NCBI GenBank assembly: GCA_009772985.1
Contig: WOUS01000002.1
Span: 248,001-312,000 of the forward strand
Direction: 5' to 3'
From: Anaerolineaceae bacterium
Lineage (GTDB): Bacteria; Chloroflexota; Anaerolineae; Anaerolineales; Villigracilaceae
Length of the DNA stretch: 64,000 nucleotides
Shown: in pieces, positions 51,101 to 59,291 of the stretch
Position numbering within the stretch: position 1 is the first letter of the stretch
How the letters are laid out: every line of letters begins with the position of its first letter
Made by a program: the position numbers and the translations under genes
Notes under the pieces: generated by a model
What the model was told of the DNA's origin: nothing
The model's input: the letters and a program-made list of their open reading frames with translations, nothing else
The model's database searches: none

Positions 51101-54100
51101 AGTGGAGATACACGTACGTTTCGGCGCGCGCAAAAGACATCCTCGGCTACGCGCCCGAAGAACTGGTCGGCACGATTGATGAGCCGATGTACACTCCCGA
51201 GGAAGCGGAACGGCTCGCCGAGCGGATGTCCGCAGGGATCGCAAAAGAGGGACGCGCAACCGACATCGAGAACGAAGTAATCTTCAAGGACGGCCACCGC
51301 GGCACCGTTCTCACCAGCGTTGTCCCCATCCTGGATACCAGCGGCAACCGCATCGGCTACCGCGGCGTGGATAAGGACATCACCGAAAAGAAAAAAGCAG
51401 ACAAGACCCAGGATGTCATCCGGCAGATCGCAGAAGCGACCCTCGGCGCCCCCGACATCACCTCCCTGTTCCGGGCCATCCACACCTCGGTCGGAACCAT
51501 CGTCCCGGCCAGGAACTTATACGTGGCGCTCTACGATGCCAAAGCCGACCTGATGTCATTTCCCTACTACGTTGACGAACGCGACAAGGAGGGCATGCCG
51601 TCGCAAAAACTCGGCATCGGTCTTACCAGTTACGTCCTGCGCAACGGACAGCCGCTGCTGGTCACGCCCGATATCCTCGACGGACTCGAGGCCTCCGGCC
51701 AGGTGAAGAGCGGCGGAAGCCGTGGTATGGACTGGCTGGGGGTCCCGCTCCGCAGCGGCGATAAAACCATCGGCGTGATCGCCGTGCAAACCTACCAGGA
51801 AAACCAACGCCTCACCGCACAGGACCGGGACACGCTCGCGTACGTCGCCAACCAGGTCGCGGTGGCCATCGAGCGCAAGCAATCCGAACTCGAACTGCGC
51901 GCCCTGTTCGCGTCCATGACCGACGTGATCATCGTCTACGACAAGGAAGGACGCTACCTGCGGATTGCCCCGACCAACCCATCGCGCCTCTTCCGCCCGC
52001 CCGATGAACTGCTCGGCAAAACCATCCGCGAGGCGCTGCCCGAGGAAACCCACAAGCCGTTCATGCGGGCGATCCAGACGGCCCTCAAGACCGGCCAGCC
52101 GACGCCCATCGAATACCCTCTCAAGATCGGCGACCAGACCTTTACCTTCGATGCCATGGTCTCCAAACTGACCGAGGACCAGGTCTTCTGGGTGGCGCGC
52201 GACATCACGGAACGCAAGAAGGCGGAGGAGACGCTGCGGCGCAACAACGAATACCTGGCCGCTTCGGCTGAAATCGGACGCCTCGTCACCTCGACCCTCG
52301 AACTGCACACACTCTTCGACCGGACCGTCAACCTGATCCGCGAACGCTTCGGCTTCTACTACGCCTCCATCTTCACCATCGAGGAGACCGGCTTCAACGC
52401 CCTCTTGCAGGCGGCAACCGGGAAGGCGGGCGAGGAGATGAAAAAGCGCGGCCACTCGCTGGCGGTCGGCTCCCGCTCCATCGTCGGCACGGCCACCTCG
52501 ACCGGCCAGCCGATGGTCGTCAACGACACGGCCAGCGACCCGATCCACCGCCCCAACCCGCTGCTCCCCGACACGCGCGCCGAGGCCGCCATCCCCCTGC
52601 GGATCGGGAAACGCGTCATCGGCACGATTGACATTCAGTCCACCCAGGTGAATGCGTTTTCCGAAGACGACATCCGCGTCCTGCAAACCCTGGCCGACCA
52701 GGTGGCCGTTGCCATTGACAACGCCCGCTCGTACGTGAGCCACGAGTTGCGCACCCCGCTCAACTCCATCATCGGCTTCTCGCGCGTCATCCTGAAAGGA
52801 ATTGACGGTCCGGTCAGCGACCTCCAGGAGCAGGACCTGGGCGCCATCTACAATTCCGGGCAGCACCTGCTGCGGCTGATCAACGACATCCTCGACCTGT
52901 CCAAGATCGAGGCCGGCAAAATGGAACTGGCCTTCGACGAGGTCAACATCGAAGAGACGATCAACAGCATCGTTCCGACCATGACCGGCCTCATCAAAGA
53001 CAAGCCCATCAAACTGGAAAAGGATATTGCCCAAGGCCTGCCCATCGTCCGCGCCGACTCGATGCGCCTGCGCCAGGTGCTCATCAACCTGCTGTCCAAT
53101 GCCGCCAAGTTCACCGACGAAGGCACGATCACAGTGGGAGCAGCCTTCCAGTCCGGCCCGCAGGGGCAGGAGGAGATTGTCGTGCGGGTCACCGACACCG
53201 GTTCGGGCATCGCCGAGAGAGACCTGGATAAACTCTTCCAGCCCTTCTCGCAGGTGGACTCCTCGGCCACCCGCAAGACAGGCGGGACCGGCCTCGGCCT
53301 GTCCATCTCCCGCCACCTGGTGGAAATGCACGGCGGCCGGCTGGATGTGGTCAGCGAGGTCGGAAAAGGCAGCACCTTCTTCTTCACCCTGCCGACCCCA
53401 AAGATCAAGGAAATGGCCGCCCCGTCCACGGAGGGAGGGCATGGCGGGAAGGTCATCCTGGCGATTGACGACGATGTGCAGGTCATCAGCCTCTACGAAC
53501 GCTACCTCCAGCCGCAGGGCTACCAGGTCATCGGCCTGACAGACCCCACCCAGGCCAAAGACCGCGTGCGCCAGCTGAAACCCTACGCCGTCACGCTCGA
53601 CATCATGATGCCCGGGCGCGACGGCTGGACCGTGTTGAACGAGTTGAAGACCGATCCGGAAACGCGCGACGTGCCGGTCATCATTTGCAGCATCCTCGAG
53701 GAAGATGAAAAAGGCTTCAGCCTGGGCGCGACGGATTATCTCGTCAAGCCCATCCTCGAAGACGACCTGCTCAACGCCCTCAACCGCCTGAACAACGACG
53801 GCGCCATCAAGGAAGTCCTCGTCATAGACGACGATGCCGACGACCTGCGCCTGATCGGGAAAATCCTGAACGAGCACAGCCGCTACAAGGCCATCCTCGC
53901 CGAAGGCGGGAAACAGGGCTGGCAGGCGCTGTCGTCCAAACCGCCCCACGCCGTCATCCTCGACCTGTTCATGCCGGGCATGGATGGATTCACCATCCTC
54001 GAGAAACTGCGCACGTCCCCGCTCCTGAACGACATCCCGGTCATCGTCGTCAGCGGCGCGGACCTGAACCCTGAGCAGCAAAAACAACTGTCCGATTTCG

Positions 54101-54201
54101 GCCAGAAACTCATCCACAAGGGCGCTTTCACCGAGCAGGAACTGCTCGGCATCCTCGACCGGGCGCTCAAGCGCCTGTCGCCGCCTGAGAAAGGGAACTA
54201 A
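48097..54201 (+). CDS. Giant GAF/PAS hybrid histidine kinase with two receivers
   Basis: 2034 residues, soluble. A Lys/Pro-rich start, half a GAF (about 50-128), five full GAFs (about 138-971), PAS (about 981-1098), GAF (about 1104-1258), PAS (about 1268-1378), GAF (about 1385-1544), HisKA with phospho-His in SHELRTPLNSIIGF (about 1549), HATPase_c with N-box INLLSNAAKF, G1 DTGSGIAERD and G2 [10 protein letters not shown], then two receivers with Asp in TLDIMMPGRDG and VILDLFMPGMDG. It is the only kinase in the operon, so it probably serves all six receptor-like proteins. The last GAF runs straight into HisKA (AIDNAR then SYVSHEL) without the usual linker helix. GAGGAG precedes the ATG inside parA. 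Confidence 0.93.
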   Translation: MSNKRIQKRLEEIFDEIKQPEGAAPVEKATEKKRAHPPRTGETKPGPRSSRAAPDRVPVRTGQLHPVPPPFVEPAGAATLALPFRMDADNWAALEVSAPEDRKGWSQNEQLLVKQVVDQLSLALENARLFQQTQQQASELQVLNEMGRELSSQLDITGVVETVYRFTGQLMDTANFFVAIYAPETQRIDFPIAVNNDKRIIAPERLLGSGLTDYIIRSHKPLLIPEDIPGQMEALGITFVPLGDDERPAQCWMGAPILLGENLLGVIALQSLETARLYNNHHLELLTAIANQTAIALQNARLFQQTQLRAEELAVLNEMGRHLASSLDLETIIQAIYQYTSRLIDTGSFYIALYDEASDFVSFPVAFEQGQAAQIATRKAGNGLSEYVLRRGEPLVIEDISAEKIQALGIAVVGGLSRCWMGIPMMIGSKPVGMIGIENYENPYAFDLHARNLMTSVASQAAIAIQNARLFNETQKRNAELSTINEVISSASQSLELEAILNIVLKQTMKVVGFDGGLITIFNDQRGKLECVVRSGLPGEIPDDPAEGLEDSLCAVVFRAKDVVVVEDLSVGAPVDVSSEVNAGFFSYAGVPLESRGRILGTLCGFRKTAGPFGEATVALLRTVGRQVGFAIENASLFRQTQQQASELQVLNEMGRALSASLDVNAIVESIYKYASQLLDTTNFYVAIYDAPSDEISFPLAVEKEQRANWKPRQAGKGLTEHVIRTAEPLNIGDRLPEQVKELGVNLIGSTAQSWLGVPLLMGAQTLGVIAIQDYIRANAYTEREQFLLTAIANQAAIAIQNARLFQQAQLRAEELAALNDLGRTLASSLSLEQILDEVYRGVSRLIDTTNFYVALHDPEKNENIFPLNVTESGVDKQIARMPAGQGITGYIIRTRETVLVKDGVGDWLESMGLESVGEPARSWLGVPLLLGDQILGALAVQNYHEPNAYDEHDRFMLSAIANQTSIAIQNARLFDQIRSSEGRFRDVANISGDYIWETDLEWRYTYVSARAKDILGYAPEELVGTIDEPMYTPEEAERLAERMSAGIAKEGRATDIENEVIFKDGHRGTVLTSVVPILDTSGNRIGYRGVDKDITEKKKADKTQDVIRQIAEATLGAPDITSLFRAIHTSVGTIVPARNLYVALYDAKADLMSFPYYVDERDKEGMPSQKLGIGLTSYVLRNGQPLLVTPDILDGLEASGQVKSGGSRGMDWLGVPLRSGDKTIGVIAVQTYQENQRLTAQDRDTLAYVANQVAVAIERKQSELELRALFASMTDVIIVYDKEGRYLRIAPTNPSRLFRPPDELLGKTIREALPEETHKPFMRAIQTALKTGQPTPIEYPLKIGDQTFTFDAMVSKLTEDQVFWVARDITERKKAEETLRRNNEYLAASAEIGRLVTSTLELHTLFDRTVNLIRERFGFYYASIFTIEETGFNALLQAATGKAGEEMKKRGHSLAVGSRSIVGTATSTGQPMVVNDTASDPIHRPNPLLPDTRAEAAIPLRIGKRVIGTIDIQSTQVNAFSEDDIRVLQTLADQVAVAIDNARSYVSHELRTPLNSIIGFSRVILKGIDGPVSDLQEQDLGAIYNSGQHLLRLINDILDLSKIEAGKMELAFDEVNIEETINSIVPTMTGLIKDKPIKLEKDIAQGLPIVRADSMRLRQVLINLLSNAAKFTDEGTITVGAAFQSGPQGQEEIVVRVTDTGSGIAERDLDKLFQPFSQVDSSATRKTGGTGLGLSISRHLVEMHGGRLDVVSEVGKGSTFFFTLPTPKIKEMAAPSTEGGHGGKVILAIDDDVQVISLYERYLQPQGYQVIGLTDPTQAKDRVRQLKPYAVTLDIMMPGRDGWTVLNELKTDPETRDVPVIICSILEEDEKGFSLGATDYLVKPILEDDLLNALNRLNNDGAIKEVLVIDDDADDLRLIGKILNEHSRYKAILAEGGKQGWQALSSKPPHAVILDLFMPGMDGFTILEKLRTSPLLNDIPVIVVSGADLNPEQQKQLSDFGQKLIHKGAFTEQELLGILDRALKRLSPPEKGN

Positions 54202-54208
54202 CCTCGCC

Positions 54209-55888
54209 ATGTCGTTCGTTGTTAAATGCCTGGACTGCGGCCACACCACGCCCTATTACCCGGCTTCCGTCAACTGTCCGCGCTGCAACAGCCAGTGGCG
54301 CGACGTGGAATATGATTACGAGGCCATCGCCAAAACGATGCCCGCGCAGATCGCCGGGCGTCCCTTCGACATGTGGCGCTACCGCGAACTGCTCCCCGTC
54401 CGCAGCCCGAACCCCGTCCTAAGCCTGGGCGAGGGCGGGACGCCGCTCATCCAGGCCGTCAACCTGGGCATGATGCTGGGATGCCCGAACATCTACATCA
54501 AGGACGAACGCCAGGGCCCGACCGGGTCGTTCAAGGACCGGCAGGCCGCGGTCACCATCGCCGCGCTGAAAGAAGCCGGCATCACGGAAATGGTGGCAGC
54601 CTCGACAGGCAATGTCGCCATCTCATATTCCGCCTACGCGGCGCGCGCCAGCATCAAACTCTGGGCCTTCGTCACCAGCCTGGTGCCGGCGGTGAAAATG
54701 CGCGAGATCGCGCTGTACGGCAGCCAGGTCGTTAAAGTGACCGGCTCGTACGACCAGGCCAAGCAGGTGGCCGCCGAGTTCGCCCGCCAGCGGAACCTGT
54801 ACCAGGATATGGGCGCCCGCACCCTGACCTCTGTCGAGGCGATGAAAACGATCGGGTACGAGATCGCCGAACAACTGACCGCCCTGATCGGCCTCAACAA
54901 CAACCATGCCGGCAAACCCCGCCCAATCTGGAGAATGCCGGACTGGTACATCCAATCCGTCAGCGGCGGGATGGGGCCGCTGGGGGTCGCCAAATCCTTT
55001 CACGAAATGAAGCAGATGGGGCTGATTGATAAACTGCCCGCCATCGCCGTCATCCAGGCGGAAGGCTGCGCCCCGATGGTGCAGGCCTGGAGCCTGGGCA
55101 AGGACAAGGCCGAACCAGTCACCTCGCCGCGCACGCACATCGAAACGCTCGCCACCGGCGACCCCGGCCGGACCTACACGCTGCTCTACAAGCAGGTCAA
55201 AGAGTCCGGGGGGACGTTCGAAAGCGTCAGCGACGAGGAAGCCTTCCGGGCAATGCACGTGCTTGCGAAAATGGAGGGCATCTCCTCCGAACCGGCCGCG
55301 GCCGTGGGCTTCGCCGGGCTGTTCAAACTGGTACGGGCGGGCGTCATCAAATCCACGGACGTGGTGGTGGTCAATTGCACCGGCCACACCATGCCGGCGG
55401 AACCGTTCGTGCTGGGCGACAACTGGGCGCGCAACGTCGTCCTGCCTTCCCAGGCGCGCAAGGATGAGACGCCCCAGGATGGCCTGCTTTCGGCCCTCAG
55501 CAACATCGCCCCCGACCGGTTCCCGCGCGTGGCAATCGTGGACGACAGCCCGGAGACGCGGCGCCTCATCCGCCGCATCCTGCAATCGCAGGGCAATTTC
55601 ACCATCTACGAGGCCAGCGGAGGCAAGGAGGGTTTGAAGATCATCAACCAGGAAAGGCCCGACCTGGTGATCCTGGACTTGATGATGCCGGAGATGGATG
55701 GCTTTTCCGTTCTGGATGCCTTGAAAGCCAAACCCGAGACCGCCAGCATCCCGGTCATTGTTGCCACCGCCAAGGAATTGACCGCTGAAGAGAAAGGACG
55801 CCTGAAAGGACAGATCCAGACATTGATGCAAAAGGGCGATTTCCTGAGCGACGAATTCCTGGAAGAGGTGCGCACACTGCTCGGTTGA
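54209..55888 (+). CDS. Threonine-synthase-like PLP enzyme fused to a receiver domain
   Basis: 559 residues. N-terminal zinc ribbon (CLDCGHTTPYYPASVNCPRC, Cys 8, 11, 24 and 27 approximately), then a fold-type II PLP domain with the Schiff-base Lys in GPTGSFKDRQA, phosphate loop ASTGNVAISYSAYAARA and VSGGMGPLGVAKSF, matching threonine synthase (O-phosphohomoserine to threonine). From about 435 comes a complete receiver: VAIVDDSPETRRLI, phospho-acceptor Asp in LVILDLMMPEMDG, VATAKE and LMQKGDF. The frame is uninterrupted through a short linker. It starts 8 nt after the hybrid kinase stop. I infer phospho-control of the enzyme, or recruitment of a retired enzyme as a scaffold. I know of no such fusion. 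Confidence 0.9.
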   Translation: MSFVVKCLDCGHTTPYYPASVNCPRCNSQWRDVEYDYEAIAKTMPAQIAGRPFDMWRYRELLPVRSPNPVLSLGEGGTPLIQAVNLGMMLGCPNIYIKDERQGPTGSFKDRQAAVTIAALKEAGITEMVAASTGNVAISYSAYAARASIKLWAFVTSLVPAVKMREIALYGSQVVKVTGSYDQAKQVAAEFARQRNLYQDMGARTLTSVEAMKTIGYEIAEQLTALIGLNNNHAGKPRPIWRMPDWYIQSVSGGMGPLGVAKSFHEMKQMGLIDKLPAIAVIQAEGCAPMVQAWSLGKDKAEPVTSPRTHIETLATGDPGRTYTLLYKQVKESGGTFESVSDEEAFRAMHVLAKMEGISSEPAAAVGFAGLFKLVRAGVIKSTDVVVVNCTGHTMPAEPFVLGDNWARNVVLPSQARKDETPQDGLLSALSNIAPDRFPRVAIVDDSPETRRLIRRILQSQGNFTIYEASGGKEGLKIINQERPDLVILDLMMPEMDGFSVLDALKAKPETASIPVIVATAKELTAEEKGRLKGQIQTLMQKGDFLSDEFLEEVRTLLG

Positions 55889-55916
55889 CCGGGCGCAGGC
55901 ACGGGGTCGAGAGAGC

Positions 55917-56876
55917 ATGACAAGAAAAAGGGTCGGCCACGCAGCAGGTATCGGATCCGCCCTTGCATCGGCCCTGTTCCTAGGCCTGACCCCGGTCTTT
56001 GGCAAGCAGGCCATTGCGCTTGGTTTCTCCCCGCTGGCCGTTGTCGCATTGCGGACAAGTATGGCAGCGGGATTATTGTTGCTGCTCGCAGCCATCTTCC
56101 GCCGCTCCTACCTGTTCATCTATCCGGCCGGTTTGCTGGGCTGCGGCCTGGCCGGGGCGATCAACGGGATCGGCTCCATCCTGTACTACCTGGCGCTTCA
56201 ACGGCTGTCGGCCAGCGTGGGCCAGCTCCTGTACTCGCTCTACCCGGTGTTCGTGGCCGGCTGGCTGATTCTGGACCGCCAGCCGCTCAGCCGCCTGACC
56301 TGGGTGCGGACAGGCATCGCCCTGGCGGGAATCGTCCTGCTGACCGCGCTCGTCCCCGGCGGCGCCGACTGGGTTGGCGTTGCGCTCATGCTGGGCGCTT
56401 CGCTCCTGTACGCCCTCCACCTGCCCATCAACCAGCGCGTGCTCTACGACATCCCCGCCCCCACCGTGACCCTGTACACGCTCCTCGCCATGAGCGCGGT
56501 GGTGGCGCCGGCCTATCTCCTCTTCGACCAGCAGATGCCTTCCCCTGGAACATCCTGGCAGCCCCTGCTGGCCCTGACATTGGTCACCTTCCTTTCCCGA
56601 CTGACACTGTTCGCCGGCCTCAAGCGCCTGGGAGGGATGCAGACCTCATTGCTCGGCCTGAGCGAACTCTTCGTCACCCTCGCCATCGGCCATCTCTGGC
56701 TTGGCGATCGCCTCCAGATGATCCAGTGGCTGGGGGCGCTCCTGCTCGGCGTCAGCCTGGTGCTGGTCGGATTCGAGAAAATTTCCCCGGAAAGGCGGCG
56801 GGCGCGCGGCGGGTGGCTGTCGTGGATCCGCGCCTCCGAGGTGCCGCCCAACATCCCCTGGGGACCGCACGATTGA
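55917..56876 (+). CDS. DMT-superfamily permease (EamA)
   Basis: 319 residues with ten predicted transmembrane helices arranged as two EamA repeats (FLGLTPVFGKQAIALGFSPL in the first, LGASLLYALHLPINQRVLYD starting the second). Such carriers export or import small metabolites, often amino acids or nucleosides. It lies 28 nt after the threonine-synthase/receiver gene and could be cotranscribed; if the enzyme makes threonine, an amino acid exporter would fit, but that is speculation. Confidence 0.9.
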   Translation: MTRKRVGHAAGIGSALASALFLGLTPVFGKQAIALGFSPLAVVALRTSMAAGLLLLLAAIFRRSYLFIYPAGLLGCGLAGAINGIGSILYYLALQRLSASVGQLLYSLYPVFVAGWLILDRQPLSRLTWVRTGIALAGIVLLTALVPGGADWVGVALMLGASLLYALHLPINQRVLYDIPAPTVTLYTLLAMSAVVAPAYLLFDQQMPSPGTSWQPLLALTLVTFLSRLTLFAGLKRLGGMQTSLLGLSELFVTLAIGHLWLGDRLQMIQWLGALLLGVSLVLVGFEKISPERRRARGGWLSWIRASEVPPNIPWGPHD

Positions 56877-56877
56877 A

Positions 56878-56906
56878 AATGCCCGGCGCAAGTATGGCCG
56901 GGCATT
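56878..56906 (+). terminator. Hairpin after the permease
   Basis: AATGCCCGGC / GCCGGGCATT with a 9-nt loop directly after the stop codon, at the meeting point of convergent genes. The T-run is weak. Confidence 0.7.
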
Positions 56907-56942
56907 CGTGTTGGCTCTTCTGCCTTCGGAAACCAAACTTTA

Positions 56943-57026
56943 TCCGCAGATTACGCAGACATCGTACCCGAAGGGTATTTCACAGATTGTTCCTTACCAA
57001 TCTGCGTAATCCGTGAAATCTGTGGA
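56943..57026. repeat. Inverted repeat TCCGCAGATTACGCAGA / TCTGCGTAATCC
   Basis: Left arm TCCGCAGATTACGCAGA (56943-56959) and right arm TCTGCGTAATCCGTGAAATC continuing TGTGGA (57001-57026); the right arm carries 8 extra nt. An inner hairpin TACCCGAAGGGTA lies between. It resembles ATCCGCGT-type material at 12249. Confidence 0.65.
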
Positions 57027-57038
57027 TGGACAATTCTG

Positions 57039-57788
57039 TCATTTCCTGCGCTTGAGCAGTTCGAACACGTAGCCGGTGCCGCGCACACTTGCGATCCGGT
57101 CCCGCACCGCCGGCAGGGTCTCCAGTTTCTGGCGCAGGCGGCTGACGAGCGGACGCAGGATCTCCGGCGACTCCTGCTGGGAGGCGGAATACCCCTGCAC
57201 CAGCAGCACCAGTTCACGGTGGGAAAATACCTTGCCTATGTTGTCCACGAACACCCGCAGCAAACGCCCCTCCGCGGGGGTCAGGGTAACGGTCCCGCCC
57301 CGCCCCTGGATGGCGCGCCGCCCGAAGTCCACAACCGTCCCGTCCTCCAGGTTGACGATGGCATATTCGTCATTAATGACCTCCAGGTCGGCGGGCTGGT
57401 GCGCCTGCAGGCGGGCGTTCCGCCTGGCCAGCCCGCGCCGGACCGTGTCCAAGATCTGCGCCGGCGCGGCCGGTTTCAGGAGATAGTCGTGGACCCGGCT
57501 GCGCAGCGCCTCGATGGCCGACTCCATCGAGCCGTGGGCGGTCAACAGGATGATCTCCATATCCGGCAGGATGCGCCCCACCACCTTGGCCACGTCCAGC
57601 CCGCTCATGCCAGGCATGCGCAGGTCGAGCACCATCAGGTCCACCGGATTCTGGCGGACGAAATCCACCGCCGCCTCGCCGTTCGCCACCGAAGAGACGT
57701 GATACCCTTCCAACTTCAGGATGTCGGTCAGCGTCTGCCGCTCGACCGGTTCGTCGTCCACCACCAGGATGTGCGCTTTGGTTGTCAT
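57039..57788 (-). CDS. Response regulator: receiver plus winged-helix DNA-binding domain
   Basis: 249 residues. Receiver (about 1-120) with ILVVDDEP, phospho-acceptor Asp in LMVLDLRMPGMSG, LLTAHGSMES and LLKPAAP; then an OmpR/PhoB-type winged helix (about 150-245; TLTPAEGRLLRVFVDNIGK, later LRPLVSRLRQKL and VRGTGYVFEL). It should bind DNA as a dimer after phosphorylation by the kinases encoded just upstream. Its start overlaps the preceding kinase frame by 4 nt. Targets unknown. Confidence 0.92.
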   Translation of the reverse strand: MTTKAHILVVDDEPVERQTLTDILKLEGYHVSSVANGEAAVDFVRQNPVDLMVLDLRMPGMSGLDVAKVVGRILPDMEIILLTAHGSMESAIEALRSRVHDYLLKPAAPAQILDTVRRGLARRNARLQAHQPADLEVINDEYAIVNLEDGTVVDFGRRAIQGRGGTVTLTPAEGRLLRVFVDNIGKVFSHRELVLLVQGYSASQQESPEILRPLVSRLRQKLETLPAVRDRIASVRGTGYVFELLKRRK

Positions 57789-58444
57789 TTTTCACCTTTG
57801 ACTGGAAGCAGGACGCGGAAACACGCCCCCGGGCCGCGGTCGGGGAGCAGGTCGAGACTCCCGCCGTGCGCGGCGACGATCCCGTAACTGACGGATAACC
57901 CCAGCCCGGTGCCGCCCTCCTTGGTGCTGACGAACGGCTCGAAGACGATATTCCGCTTCTCCGGCGGCACGCCCGGACCGGTATCCTGGAACACGATCTC
58001 GACCATCTCCTTCACTGGGCGGGCGCTGATGCGCAGTTCCCCGCCATCGGTCATGGCGTCGTGGGCGTTGAGCACCAGGTTGATGAACACCTGCTGCAAC
58101 TGGCTGCTGACCGCCAGGATCTTCGGCAGGCGCGAGGAAAAGCCGGTCGTGATCCGCACGCCGCGCTCCTCCAGCTGCGTCGAGAGCAGGCTGATGACGC
58201 GCTGGAGCAGTTCGGCCACGTCCAGCCGCTGGGGGTCCACGCCGCCGGGGCGGTAGAAATCCAGCATGCGCTGGACGGTGGTCATCAGGCGGGCAAGTTC
58301 CGTGTCGGCCAGGCTGATGTATTCCTGCCGCTTCTCGGCGGGGAATTCCTCACGCCCGGCCAGGTGGATGCAGTTCTGCACCGCCTGGAGCGGGTTGTTG
58401 ATCTCGTGGGCAATCGAGGCCGTGAGCCGGCCGGCCGTGGCCAT
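57785..58444 (-). CDS. Histidine kinase core, 3' part of a frameshifted gene
   Basis: 219 residues. HisKA with phospho-His in TASIAHEINNPLQAVQN, HATPase_c with N-box INLVLNAHDAM, G1 DTGPGVPPEKR and G2 [12 protein letters not shown]. The sequence upstream of its first ATG (ALIQAEKMATAGRL) is the usual lead-in of such kinases but is cut off by an in-frame TAG. The preceding frame (58350-59291) supplies receiver and GAF domains, so the two are almost certainly halves of one receiver-GAF-kinase gene. Alone it could still be an active soluble kinase if translated, but no Shine-Dalgarno is evident. Confidence 0.75.
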   Translation of the reverse strand: MATAGRLTASIAHEINNPLQAVQNCIHLAGREEFPAEKRQEYISLADTELARLMTTVQRMLDFYRPGGVDPQRLDVAELLQRVISLLSTQLEERGVRITTGFSSRLPKILAVSSQLQQVFINLVLNAHDAMTDGGELRISARPVKEMVEIVFQDTGPGVPPEKRNIVFEPFVSTKEGGTGLGLSVSYGIVAAHGGSLDLLPDRGPGACFRVLLPVKGEK

Positions 58445-59291
58445 CTTCTCGGCCTGGATAAGCGCCTAGGAGCAGGAACATCTCCCACTCCACTTCGCGG
58501 AACGGCTGCTCTTCAGGCCCGCGGCCTGCGTACAAGACCGCGCGCAGGTTCAGCCGGGAGACCGGCACAACGAACGCCGAGGAGAGTTCCAGCCGGCCCA
58601 GTTTCTTCTGCAGGTCCGCTTCGCCGGGACCGGCGGCGTTGACCCACAACGGGGTCCCCAGCCCGTCTGCCCGGCCGAGCAGGCCGCCGTCCTTGCGGCT
58701 CTTTTCCTCCGGCAGGGTTTTACCCTTCCCGGCCAGGAGATGCAGGAGGCGGTCTTCGGCGGAGAACTGGTACACGCCGGCGTGTTCGCAGCGCAGATGC
58801 CCGCAAATGGCGCTCAGGATCAGGTCCAGCAGGCGCTCCGGCCGCGTTTCGGCCAGCAGGGATTCCATGATGTCGAACAGCGGACGCAGCGCCTGGATGC
58901 GCGCCACGTCGCGCCGCCGCTGGTTGTCGGCCAGCGCCTGCCGGACAGCGTTCACCAGTTCGCTGCCGTCCGTAAAAGGCTTGAGGATCAGCCCATCCAC
59001 CCCCTGGCGGAGCGCCTGGATGGCCGTTTCGACAGTGCCGAAGCCGGTCATCACCAGCACGGCCACGTCGGGCTGTTCCTGGCGGGCGCGGGCGATGACG
59101 TCGAACCCGCTGACCTGCGGCATGCGGATGTCCACCAGGAGCAGGTCCACTTTTTCCTGCTGGATGTAGTCCAGGGCGCCGGCAGGGTCCACGAACGAGG
59201 CCACGGAGAAATCCGCTTTTTTCAGCAGGCGCTCGCAAAGCCGGGTAATGCCGGGTTCGTCGTCAACAACCAGGATGTGTGCAGCAGGCAT
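58350..59291 (-). CDS. Receiver-GAF protein, 5' part of a frameshifted hybrid kinase
   Basis: Receiver (about 1-120; ILVVDDEPGITRLCERLL, Asp in LLLVDIRMPQVSG, VMTGFGT, LILKPF) followed by a linker and a GAF domain (about 145-270). Good coding ends near EVEWEMFLLLG (about 58470); the remainder is out-of-frame translation of the kinase. Part of the last GAF helix and the coiled linker are missing at the junction, so a deletion with frameshift is more likely than one miscalled base. The ATG shares one base with the upstream kinase stop (TGATG), indicating translational coupling. Confidence 0.78.
   Translation of the reverse strand: MPAAHILVVDDEPGITRLCERLLKKADFSVASFVDPAGALDYIQQEKVDLLLVDIRMPQVSGFDVIARARQEQPDVAVLVMTGFGTVETAIQALRQGVDGLILKPFTDGSELVNAVRQALADNQRRRDVARIQALRPLFDIMESLLAETRPERLLDLILSAICGHLRCEHAGVYQFSAEDRLLHLLAGKGKTLPEEKSRKDGGLLGRADGLGTPLWVNAAGPGEADLQKKLGRLELSSAFVVPVSRLNLRAVLYAGRGPEEQPFREVEWEMFLLLGAYPGREDGHGRPAHGLDCPRDQQPAPGGAELHPPGRA

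Noticed and set aside
51556..54249. 897-codon open frame antisense to the giant kinase
   Set aside because: Same cause: high third-position GC leaves the opposite strand open. No recognisable protein features.
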